Origin: Glandiceps talaboti
Taxonomy: Eukaryota > Hemichordata > Enteropneusta > Spengelidae
Assembly: GCF_964340395.1 (NCBI RefSeq)
Contig: NC_135564.1
Span: 16,843,457-16,865,956 of the forward strand
Direction: 5' to 3'
DNA length: 22,500 nucleotides
The translations under genes and the position numbers were made by a program. Under the pieces are notes generated by a model. It was given only the letters and a program-made list of their open reading frames with translations. It did not search any database and was not told the origin of the DNA. Numbering within the stretch: the stretch's first letter is position 1; the number at the start of each line of letters is the position of its first letter. Of the stretch, positions 11,049-18,592 are shown one piece after another.

Positions 11049-11332
11049 TATAAGACAATTATTGACTCACTTCTGCCTTGGGATTGAAAATCACATCCAT
11101 CTATCTTGGGGATGTTCCATCTGAAAGTGAATTCATCAAACAATAGTTTTAAAAAAAATACTTTTTCAATATATAACATTCATTGATATTGTAATATCTT
11201 ATTCTGTTACATACCACAGACATGAAAGTCTCTACCTTCTAATGTTCCAATAACACTGGTAAAATCACTTTATAAGACAATTATTACTTACGTCTGCCTT
11301 GAGATTGATAATCACATCCAACTGTCTCTGGT
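11049..11332 (-). repeat. Tandem duplication of an exon 3' half with its donor
   Basis: About 52 bp at 11049-11100 (TATAAGACAATTATT, donor, CTGCCTTGGGATTG, AAATCACATCCA) is repeated at 11271-11322 with about 85% identity. The copies are about 220 bp apart. Each contains a consensus-type donor, GTGAGT in one and GTAAGT in the other. Confidence 0.8.
11071..11120 (-). pseudogene. Candidate 50-bp exon copy, probably decayed
   Basis: On the minus strand TTCACTTTCAG precedes ATGGAACATCCCC at 11120, and the segment ends ...AAGGCAGAA before a GTGAGT donor at 11070-11065. Its 5' end and upstream intron match those of the 4800-4881 segment (GTTCCATC, TGAAAG and AAACAATA shared on the plus strand). Its 3' end matches the 11292-11380 segment (GGATGTGATT, TCAATC, CAAGGCAGA). 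The frame that continues the 11292-11380 reading (phase 0) gives MEHPQDRWM then stops, and the frame matching DVI.N.KA has an internal TAG. A shifted frame (WNIPKIDGCDFQSQGR) is open. I read it as a rearranged or decayed duplicate, though an alternative terminal exon is possible. Confidence 0.35.
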
Positions 11333-11380
11333 CTTCTTGTCCAGCTCCATTATTGTGCCCACCTGGTTGGTTTTTCTTTG
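11292..11380 (-). CDS. Candidate 89-bp internal exon
   Basis: On the minus strand, AG at 11382-11381 precedes the segment, and GTAAGT (plus ACTTAC, 11286-11291) follows it. One frame is open, entering with two bases of a split codon and leaving in phase 0. It encodes 29 residues, beginning KKNQPGGHNNGAGQEDQRQ and ending LDVIINLKAD. The composition is hydrophilic and then amphipathic, and I recognise no family. The acceptor is weaker than at 4881 because the upstream tract is A-rich. A second copy of its 3' half and donor lies at 11049-11100. A stop lies upstream in the same frame, so the coding part must begin at or near the proposed acceptor. Confidence 0.4.
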
Positions 11381-11382
11381 CT

Positions 11383-12124
11383 GAATTTTTTTTTCATCGT
11401 GAACATATATAATGAGAGACTGAGATCTATGATACAATACCATTTCAAAAAGACAATTTGACATGCATTAATGAGGAGAAATTTAAATATTAGTGAATTA
11501 ATTAAAGTTATTGGTGACTAAATGTGCGAAGTGCAAGATAGAAAGTGCCGGCCATTCAATTTATTTTAGCTTCTTTTTGAACTGGTAGTGGCAAAATAGA
11601 ACGCTTTCATTAATTGTGTTCACGTAACTATGAAGTCATTGTTATTTTTGTCCCAAATTTTTCCAACTTTTTTCAACTAATCGAGCCTATAATGTTTGCT
11701 TCTCCGAGACAATGGAATTGGCCAAACTGTTGTCCATTGCCCACATAACCCAACCCAACACAATCCGTACAAAAGAAAAAAACCAGCATGATGTCAAAAA
11801 CGTAGCAAATAAAATCTATCCTAGCATGATGTCAGTTATCCCAACCAAACAGGTAGGCACAACTTTGGGCTTCCTCCTTCTTTACAAGTCGCATCTTCCA
11901 TCGAGCCTCAGCAATTCACAGACAGACATTACAGATAGATGTGTAGCCATTTTGAACTTTTTGAGCTGTCGTCGTTGTAAAGACGGATTTACAAGTATTT
12001 GAAAAGGTATTGAGAACCAATCAAAATAAGGAGCAAAAATGAACCCATCACCTGTGATTTTACATTTTGGCGGGGAAACTATTGTCTCTATGTGAGGTCA
12101 GTATTAACGAGCAAGTATTACACG
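11383..12124. other. Stretch without a supported gene
   Basis: A plus-strand ATG frame at 11712 (MELAKLLSIAHITQPNTIRT...) reaches a possible donor CAG|GTAGGC at 11853 after 47 codons. On the minus strand a short ATG frame in good context (AAAATGG, MATHLSVMSVCELLRLDGR...) overlaps the end of this region. Neither has a recognisable domain or homologous copy in the window, so I record them only as weak possibilities. Confidence 0.4.
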
Positions 12125-12451
12125 TTATATTGCATGACAGCCAATCAACGTCAGAATTTTACTCGGCGGGAATTTACAAGTGGTGTTAACAACATCCTTA
12201 CATAACACACCTGTGGGTGCACACCATATTTTAATCAATTGTTTCTCGCGAAATGCAAATAGTCGGAAAACGGCGCATGATTTGTGAAAGCGCTCTGACC
12301 GTAAAAGTTGGGATGAGTCGCCCCCGTTCGAAATACATACCTTAGTAATAAAATGGAATGTCAGAGCCCAACAAATAAAATGAAATAGGACGACTTCACC
12401 TACAATGTGGTATAACGAACGTTTATCTATAAGAAGTTTGCGATTTTCCAT
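12125..12451 (-). CDS. Hypothetical 108-residue ORF
   Basis: The first ATG (context CAAGATGG) is at 12451. The frame is open further upstream to 12604, but that extension has no ATG. The product begins MENRKLLIDKRSLYHI. It has one strongly hydrophobic stretch at about residues 20-43 (GEVVLFHFICWALTFHFITK), long enough for a membrane segment, and then a Cys-containing basic tail. A frame of about 160 codons without a stop is somewhat unusual for DNA this AT-rich. There is no family I recognise, and a possible donor GTAGGT after residue 16 would make it a short first exon instead. It may be non-coding. Confidence 0.22.
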   Translation of the reverse strand: MENRKLLIDKRSLYHIVGEVVLFHFICWALTFHFITKVCISNGGDSSQLLRSERFHKSCAVFRLFAFREKQLIKIWCAPTGVLCKDVVNTTCKFPPSKILTLIGCHAI

Positions 12452-12604
12452 CTTGTTGGCACATAATCCCCCGTGCTTGTTTGAAATACCAAGATATGAT
12501 TCAGTACACTTCAAGGACAACTCATACAAATCCACGCCAGATCTAGATTCTCGCAGACTGTACTCGTAGCTTGTCCAGTCTCTGACAACACTAGACAAGT
12601 GCAA

Positions 12605-13590
12605 GTGTGTCGTACGCGTGTCTGGGGTCCAATAATTTGATCGTGTATATTGCTTGAAATGTACTTTCAGAAGAAAAACGTGTGGGTTTATCGAAATGCT
12701 TTGCCTATATTTTCACGTATACATAATGATTCACAACAGCGGCGCGATCGTCATCGTGTATGATTTTCTCCCAACTCCTCGTACTTAGCCCCGTACTAGA
12801 TAGGCTTCCTTTGATCGAGTGACACATGAAAAAAAGCTCACAAAATGTAATTTTTTTCCACATCCGCATATTTGTTATAAATTCGTTTCTTTTTATCGAC
12901 GGTAATTACTATTTATGTTTGTTGACAATTTAATTTTATCGCACTGTATTCGTACGCTCATACCTATGTGTTTACAGCACTTGAACTTTGACATACTTTT
13001 GATAACTGTTCCGTGTCGGTCCTTGCCAATGTTAGTAAGAATGAAGTAAAGTATATTAAAAAATTATTTGACATTTGTAAATAAAATAAGATTGATAATA
13101 CGAAAAGAATTATTCGGTTTTCGTGAATGTTTTCGGTTGAATGTCTGACAAGTTCATACGATGAGCATGATTTACTGGAGGAATCCGTACTGCAAATGGT
13201 AACTATATAGCTTTTAGTCACACATCTACACTAGTATTCATGCCGGCCCCGTGCACCACGTCAAAAATAAAGAAATCTTAATACGATTTTAAAACAAATT
13301 CTATGTATTCATCGAATGATATTTAATACGTCAAACAAACAAGGAAGGGGTAGGATGTAAATACACATGACACACCCCTCGTCGATTGCCGTGGATGACA
13401 AACTACATGTACTATCGGACATGTCATCATGTACTCACGTGCACTCTCTACTACGCGAAGCACGACTCACCTTACTCACCGTTATCGTGGTTACTAGTGT
13501 GATATTCGAAAATGCACAGGTGAATCTTTATCTAAATCGGATATAAACTCTACGGAAAAATAAATTTTACAATCATCTACTTGGGATATA
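12605..13590. other. Unique AT-rich stretch, nothing supported
   Basis: An 85-codon minus frame (12964-13221) is low-complexity, Ser/Leu-rich and has no recognisable domain. Around 13428-13480 several GTGAGT donors lie on the minus strand, but no convincing exon ends at them. Confidence 0.5.
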
Positions 13591-13594
13591 TGGC

Positions 13595-14155
13595 AAGTTT
13601 TTTATTTTTCCAACTTTTTTTTTCAACTTTTTTTTTGGCCGACTCTGCTGACAGACGCCGGTCCCGAGCACGTCGTGCCCGTGACAGGTGTGATCTTTGA
13701 CATCCAATACGACGTGTTTCGGCGTCAAATACACATTCTTATTACCTTCAAAATTGATCGCTCAAACATTATACCAGTTCTCAAAACTATTAATTTACGT
13801 GTGATAGTATCTGTTTTTCCAACAACATACATGTGTACACCGTCACGTTAAGGTTATGACCGCATGTATGATGTAGTACATGATCTACTACGTAGGACAC
13901 GATCCATGTGCAACGGGTAAGGGTAGTTAATCTAAAACAACTAAAGTTTGTTGCATCAATAACATTCATTATTGTGAAACTGGCCAGAATTAAAATAAGA
14001 TGGTACACTATACTGTGGGCGTGAGCACAATAGCTTTAGGAACAAACACGCGAGGAAAAGTGAACGCGTATTTCCAATGGGTCAGTCAGGTACTACTTCT
14101 AGAATTCTAGTACGAGCGCACATGCTGACGTCGACCTGCTGTATTACATGCGTAG
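13595..14155 (+). mobile_element. Interspersed repeat A, copy 1
   Basis: It starts with a T-tract block (AAGTTTTTTATTTTT, CAACTTTTTTTTT) and then GGCCGACTCTGCTGACAG. It matches 16422-16979 along its whole length with about 8% substitutions and several indels of 3-20 bp. The conserved hairpin CAATAA-CATTCA-TTATTG lies in both copies. It also carries a 20-bp insertion at about 14091-14110 containing the palindrome CTAGAATTCTAG, absent from copy 2. Frames on either strand are not preserved in a way that suggests coding. The element class is unknown; it is probably a non-autonomous transposon or its remnant. Confidence 0.8.
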
Positions 14156-14157
14156 AC

Positions 14158-14572
14158 GTCCCAATATTAATATACTCTCTCGACCAACCAAAAGACCTAA
14201 CGTCTCTCGAGTCATTATAATAATAGCGCATCCAGGTGAACGTCTACACAGTTGTATGTTAATGAATTCAGAGTACAAAATAAACTACTTCGAATACATC
14301 AGTGCCAATACTCAAGCTCTACGTAACATCAGTTATTATCATTATTATTAGTCATTGAAGAATGTTGGCACATTTTAGATGCTCTTCACGCCAGTATGGA
14401 TTAAAATTAAAACAGGAAAACGACAAAGTGACTGAGTCGACACTTGTGTTCTTTGTGACTCAAATGAATTTGATAACGATTATAACTTCCTATTGAATTT
14501 TTTTTTGCCATTGCTAGGTTCAAGTATATTATTTTCAACAATATTTTTATTGTCCATCTTCTTATGAAAAAT
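14158..14572 (+). mobile_element. Interspersed repeat B, copy 1
   Basis: It matches 18166-18579 with about 17 substitutions in 415 bp and essentially no indels. It begins GTCCCAATATTAATATACTC and ends TTATTGTCCATCTTCTTATG. It lies directly after repeat A here but about 1.2 kb away from A in the second locus. I recognise no protein or RNA gene within it; the minus-strand frame crossing it is not conserved as coding. Confidence 0.85.
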
Positions 14573-14608
14573 TCACTGGGCTGATATAATCTGACCAGGT
14601 AGTAGTCC

Positions 14609-14697
14609 GTAAGGTACGCCGTGACGGGCGCCCCCACACATCCGCCAACCCGGGTGAGAGGAGGCCGGTGAGGGCGGAACGTCACGACGTATCTTAC
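14609..14697. repeat. GC-rich 89-bp hairpin
   Basis: GTAAGGTACGCCGTGACG (14609-14626) pairs with CGTCACGACGTATCTTAC (14680-14697). Of 18 positions, 16 are Watson-Crick, one is G-T and one is a C-A mismatch. An inner arm, CGCCCCCAC with GTGAGGGCG, extends the stem. The block is strongly GC- and CpG-rich within AT-rich DNA, and it lies just beyond repeat B copy 1 but is absent next to copy 2. It could be a foldback element, a structured RNA or a transposon end. Confidence 0.7.
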
Positions 14698-14968
14698 AGT
14701 CCAACCAGAGTCTAACAAGGTATAGGTAGCTTGATTTACAAACTCTTGCAACCTTTCACAAACACGCTCTACCACTGTAAGAGCTGAAACAAATAAATTG
14801 GAACTGTAAATTTTTTTATCGTATTGTGTTTTTGTTCATAGTGACTTGTATTTTGGACCTGTGGCCTTTGAATTAAAATTTAAAAAACACCAGTGTAGTA
14901 CAAGTGGGTCTTGTGTAGATACCGTTTAGAATGTACTATGCCCTTAGTGGAGTTAAGGGCTATTTTAG

Positions 14969-15244
14969 TCTGTAACTGTGTTGTCGACACGCATCGTAAT
15001 AACAACCTACTCTGAAGCTCATAAAATCTGCAGAGAATACAAAAAATACCCTAAAAACGATGTTGAAAGTCTCACAGGGCTTGCAACAGATGATGATGAC
15101 AACATCTATGTATGCGACGCCGGGAGTAAGAGTAAGAAGTTTGACTCAAAAGGCACATGTTTATGCAGTATTGGAAAGGAAATGCTTGATATCAAAATCC
15201 TGCAAAGAGTTGCAGTAAATTGTTACGAACTCAGGCCTAGTTAG
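14969..15244 (+). pseudogene. NHL-repeat (TRIM-like) gene fragment, truncated
   Basis: An open frame of 91 codons ends in TAG at 15242-15244. It begins after an in-frame TAG that is also a possible acceptor (CTATTTTAG). Residues 35-69 fit one NHL beta-propeller blade: LTGLATDDDDNIYVCD is the P.GIA.D..GNIYV.D core, followed by KKFDSKGTCLCSIG (VFDS.G..L...G). Residues 7-23 (TRIVITTYSEAHKICRE) look like the end of the previous blade, and LQRVAVN near the end starts the next one before the frame stops at CYELRPS. NHL blades usually come in sets of four to six, so this is a fragment: a last exon cut short, or a pseudogene. It has no start codon of its own, lies between transposon repeats, and is followed by an (AAAC)(AAAT) tract. 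Confidence 0.6.
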
Positions 15245-15255
15245 TTTTGTTTACG

Positions 15256-15271
15256 AAAACAAACAAACAAA

Positions 15272-15306
<35 letters not shown>
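15256..15306 (+). repeat. (AAAC)n(AAAT)n microsatellite
   Basis: About three AAAC and nine AAAT units start about 12 bp after the stop of the NHL fragment. An A-rich tetranucleotide tract at this place may be the tail of a retroposed copy, though no target-site duplication is evident to me. Confidence 0.9.
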
Positions 15307-15448
15307 GTACTGACAAACATCAACAATAGAGTAATCACAAATCTGTATCAACAATAATGAATTTCGCAGTATCAAGAATTAGTGAGTGTATGTTTTCCTT
15401 AAATGCAAAAAATAGTCACAAATTCCAAAGGTGGCGTTATTCAGTGTT

Positions 15449-15499
15449 TATCATTCCGAGGAATCTTGCGTGAGTTTGAAGTGCATCCCCGGAATGATA
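15449..15499. repeat. 51-bp inverted repeat
   Basis: TATCATTCCG (15449-15458) and its perfect complement CGGAATGATA (15490-15499) flank a loop of about 31 nt. The pairing can extend three more bases with one mismatch (GAGG/CCCC side). There is no associated gene. Confidence 0.6.
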
Positions 15500-15560
15500 G
15501 AATGCTCAGAACAAAAACTTAAGACCATAATTTATTGCAATGGCTTACTGCAGCTACTTG

Positions 15561-15622
15561 TACAAGTTCTCGTGGTAGGAGTATTCGTCTGCCATGGCAG
15601 ACAATCGGTCCCCCTTCGTGCA
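15561..15622 (+). pseudogene. Degenerate tRNA-Gly-like sequence, possible SINE head
   Basis: AGTTCTCGTGGTAGGAGTAT resembles the D-arm/A-box of tRNA-Gly(GCC) (GGTTCAGTGGTAGAATTCTC). It is followed by TCGTCTGCCATGGCAGAC, close to the anticodon arm with GCC. The T-arm/B-box is not recognisable (CGGTCCCCCTTCG in place of GGGTTCGATTCCC) and no acceptor stem pairs. This is not a working tRNA. It may be an old tRNA-derived SINE or chance resemblance. GTCTGCCATGGCAGAC is itself a perfect 16-bp palindrome. Confidence 0.3.
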
Positions 15623-15815
15623 TTGCCCTATAACTCGCGCCCGGCCTGGGAAGTCGCCAGCGAACAGAAGAACATATACACATGTTTTTACAACTTACAA
15701 TTGTGCGACGTGTCAAAGGTTATGTCGTCATCTTAATCGCTTTTGTATGAAGACATCTTAATCTCAGTAATATATTGTTGGTGTCTAGAAGGGAAATTGT
15801 TCAAAGCAAAATGAT

Positions 15816-15862
15816 CGTTGAAAAAAGTTGAAAAAAAAAGTTAAAAAATAAAAAAAAACGGC
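15816..15862 (-). repeat. A-rich block, inverted copy of the repeat A terminus
   Basis: The reverse complement reads TTATTTTTTAAC, TTTTTTTTTCAAC, TTTTTTCAAC. This closely matches 13601-13634 (TTATTTTTCCAAC, TTTTTTTTTCAAC, TTTTTTT) in the opposite orientation. It could mark the far end of an element spanning 13595-15862 that encloses repeats A and B and the NHL fragment, but low complexity weakens the case. Confidence 0.4.
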
Positions 15863-15869
15863 AAGCTTT

Positions 15870-16420
15870 GTCAGAAATTACGTCACTTCCTTCATTTACA
15901 GCCCACATTTATATGATCATGCAAGAGAGACATCTACTGTCTACACCAATTTGAAACAGAAGGGGTCTTGATGTCACATCGTTACATACGTACACAGAAC
16001 ATACGTATGCTTGCATGTTGTGTTAAAAGCCAAGCTATACAAGATGATCGTTACAATGCTGCGAACTATCACCGTGAAACTGAAAGTAGAAGTACCACAG
16101 ACATAACTTTGGTACAATCTGAATACAAGGGTAAATATCATTCTTTTATCATGTAAATAAACTTCTACAAAGAACGAGTTTTTGCATATCCCATATGGCA
16201 AGCCGTTCAGGCCAAAATTATTATTTTATTTTAGCTGTAGTATTTCTTTTATATTGTTCGTACTGATAAACTAATTTAACCGTTTATGTACTTTTATTCC
16301 ATGTTCATATTATTTCAATTGAAATAAGTTTTCATTTATATCAGAATATTGTTTTATTTTTCTTAAAACCAGAATGTTTAAGGATTATATATAATTAAAA
16401 GTCAAAATGTATTTTTTATA
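15870..16420. other. AT-rich stretch without a supported gene
   Basis: Overlapping 60-75 codon frames on both strands at about 15968-16201 have no recognisable domain or conserved copy. The rest is A/T-rich with no structured repeat. Confidence 0.5.
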
Positions 16421-16421
16421 A

Positions 16422-16979
16422 AAGTTTTTTATTTTTTTTATTTTTTTCAACTTTTTTTGGCCGAGTCTGCTGACAGGCGCAGGTAACAAGGACGTCGTGC
16501 TCGTGACAGGCGTGACCTTTGACATCCATTACGACGCGTTTCGGCGTCAAATACACATTCTTATTACCTTCAAAGTTGATCGCTCAAACATTATATCAGT
16601 TCTCAAAACTGTTAATGTACGTGTGATAGTATCTGGGTTTTTTCCAACAACCGCAACTTCAGCCGCGTACACACGTGTACACCGTCACGTTAAGGTTATG
16701 ACCGCTTGTATGATGTAGTACGTAGAACACGACCCATGTGCAACGGGTAAAAGTAGTTAATCTACAACAACTGAAGTTTGGCGCATCAATAACATTCATT
16801 ATTGTGAAACTGGCCAGAATTGAAATTAGATGGCATGGTACACTATACTGTGAGCGTGAGCAAAATAGCTTTAGGAACAAAAACGTAATGTGAGGAAAAG
16901 TGAATGCGTATTTCCTAAGGGTCAGTTCAGGTACGAGCGCACATGTTGACGTCGACCTTTGTATTACATACGGCGTAGG
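16422..16979 (+). mobile_element. Interspersed repeat A, copy 2
   Basis: This is the second copy of 13595-14155, in the same orientation, from the T-tract block and GGCCGAGTCTGCTGACAGGC to GTATTACATACGGCGTAG. It differs from copy 1 by scattered substitutions, a 12-bp deletion (the second CATGATCTACTA) and other small indels. Homology to copy 1 stops at about 16979, where copy 1 continues directly into repeat B. Confidence 0.8.
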
Positions 16980-17235
16980 CGTGTTGTTCTCAACTTTTCA
17001 TGATACATGTGTGTACTCAGACCACTAAAAATGTATACTACAATGTATGATAAAGTATTTATCAGCACCAAATTATCACATACAACGCAATTATGTTATA
17101 AATAATACAGTTCAACATAATCTATCTTATACTAGTGTTCTTTGGTCTCTACGCCGGTCTTCAACGGCGGATGAACAGATGGTTAATGTCGGAATGACGA
17201 AATGACGTGTACAGAAATTGTCCGATACGTCTTTA

Positions 17236-17826
17236 GGGAGCGCCCAGATTTTACTTCCAGGGGACCCGGGGGATTTTCGGGGAGGGGAAGCATCAATTTT
17301 TCTCAGGAAGAATTGGGGGGGGGGGGGGCTAAACAAAAAATTACAATTTTCTAGGGGGGTAATGGAAAAAAATCATGATTATTTAATTCAACATAAATCA
17401 ACTGCAATATTAATTCTGGCACTTCTCAAAGTAACTTGTCCGTGAGGATGTGCAAGACTTGTTTCATCTCAATCACTATCAGTGTTATCATCAGTACATG
17501 AATTTTCTGAGCTATCAGTATCACAATTGTCTCCATCACTGCCTAGATCATGCATTACAGAAGTATCACTTTCAGTCTCAGTCACTATCTGTTTCATTCA
17601 TGTCCATGATATTAATTTTAATTTCATTAATTTTTCCAGCCAGTTTTCTAAATATAAATTCTGATGTTCCTACTATGTAAGTGGATACTATGTCTAATTT
17701 TTCTCTATTTTAATTTTCACTGTTTTGGTAATTTATGCTCATTGTGGGGGGGGGGGCATGAAAAAATACACAAGGAAAAGGGGAAATCCTCCTGGGCCCC
17801 ACTGGAAGTAAGATCTGAACACTCCC
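17236..17826. mobile_element. Non-autonomous DNA transposon, PIF/Harbinger-like MITE
   Basis: The terminal inverted repeats are about 40 bp and imperfect. The left end reads GGGAGCGCCCAGATTTTACT, then TCCAGGGGACCCGGGGGATT (17236-17276). The right end, in reverse complement, reads GGGAGTGTTCAGATCTTACT, then TCCAGTGGGGCCCAGGAGG (17826-17784). Both outer ends are flanked by TTA (17233-17235 and 17827-17829), a 3-bp target-site duplication. TIRs starting GGG with a TTA/TWA duplication are typical of PIF/Harbinger; a piggyBac origin (TTAA) is less likely. At 591 bp there is no room for a transposase. Poly-G runs lie just inside each end in opposite orientation to the centre. The element lies in the interval that separates repeats A and B of the second locus. 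Confidence 0.65.
17469..17597 (-). CDS. Short acidic Ser/Asp-rich ORF inside the MITE
   Basis: A 42-codon ATG frame starts MKQIVTETESDTSVMHDLGS and ends in a Ser/Asp/Asn/Cys-rich tail (GDNCDTDSSENSCTDDNTDS). No folded domain is present. Its pattern GSD.DN...DSS.N resembles the C-terminal part of the plus-strand acidic frame at 19781-19993, and the underlying DNA aligns as well. It may be a leftover acidic tail of a transposon- or host-derived protein rather than an independent gene. Confidence 0.3.
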   Translation of the reverse strand: MKQIVTETESDTSVMHDLGSDGDNCDTDSSENSCTDDNTDSD

Positions 17827-17954
17827 TTACGAATGTTAAAGTTCGCTATTCTCAAACTGCACTGTTTTTCACACAAAAGCCTTTATCTTTGATAGCTATA
17901 CATCCAACATGAAAACTACTCGTTGCCAGTAGGTAGTAGTTATCTCACACTTAC

Positions 17955-18130
17955 TTCAAAGGTGGATGTGGACATTTTATACAGGTGAACCACGCACATT
18001 GAGTTCCGACGAAGAGCATGTATACACGTGGATAGCTGAACACCGAAGCACCATACCACGTCGACCAAGCGTCACTGCGACCTTGCACCACCGTTGTCTG
18101 CCGAAGTCTGACTCCCACCTTCTACACTAA
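17955..18130 (-). other. Segment open on both strands; candidate exon
   Basis: On the minus strand, GTGTAG at 18127-18122 precedes a frame open for 55 codons (starting KVGVRLRQTTVVQGRSDAW). It ends at a strong donor, GAA|GTAAGTGTG (exon 17955-18121). On the plus strand, an ATG at 17966 opens 54 codons to TAA at 18128, including TLSSDEEHVYTWIAEHRSTI. That loosely recalls the helix-turn-helix region of pogo/Tigger-type transposases (LS.EEE..V..WI). The two readings exclude each other and neither is proven. The segment has more CpG than its surroundings, as recently coding or recently inserted DNA may have. Confidence 0.3.
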
Positions 18131-18165
18131 CATAATACGTTGTTCTCTCTAATTTGTTTATCATT

Positions 18166-18579
18166 GTCCCAATATTAATATACTCTCTCGACCAATCAAA
18201 AGATTGAACGTCTCTCGAGTCATTATAATAATAGCGCATCCAGGTGGACGTCTACACAGTTGTATGTTAATGAATTCAGAGTACAAAATAAACTACTTCA
18301 AATACATCAGTGCCAATACTCAAGCTCTACGTAACATCAGTTATTATCATTATTATTAGTCATTGAAGAATGTTGGCACATTTTAGATGCTCTTCACGCC
18401 AGTATGGTTTAAAATTAAAACAGGAAGACGACAAAGTGACTGAGTCGATGCTTGTGTTCTTTGTGACTCAAATGAATTTGATAATGATTATAACTTCCTA
18501 TTGAATTTTTTTTTGCCAATGCTAGATTCAAGTATATCATTTTCAACAGTATTTTTATTGTCCACCTTCTCATGAAAAT
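18166..18579 (+). mobile_element. Interspersed repeat B, copy 2
   Basis: About 96% identical to 14158-14572, and colinear without indels. It is separated from its A partner by about 1.19 kb. Its downstream end abuts an 18-bp minisatellite, whereas copy 1 is followed by unrelated DNA and the GC-rich hairpin. This supports the B boundary at about 18579. Confidence 0.85.
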
Positions 18580-18592
18580 TATATATGAAAAG

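Noticed and set aside
12452-12604. N-terminal extension of the 12125-12451 minus frame
   Set aside because: The frame is open but has no ATG; the first ATG in good context is at 12451.
13790-14008. Homologous minus-strand frames in both repeat A copies (13790-14008 and 16659-16880)
   Set aside because: Similarity follows from the DNA repeat; substitutions are not biased to synonymous sites, and no domain is recognised.
14407-14775. 122-codon minus frame
   Set aside because: Crosses the repeat B end and the GC-rich hairpin; the part over repeat B is not conserved as coding and no domain is recognised.
15431-15736. 101-codon plus frame and its opposite shadow
   Set aside because: Covers the tRNA-like relic and an inverted repeat; no recognisable protein features.
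16497-16718. Plus frame in repeat A copy 2 (VTGVTFDIHYDAFRRQIHI...)
   Set aside because: Nearly all differences from copy 1 in this frame change the amino acid, which argues against coding constraint.
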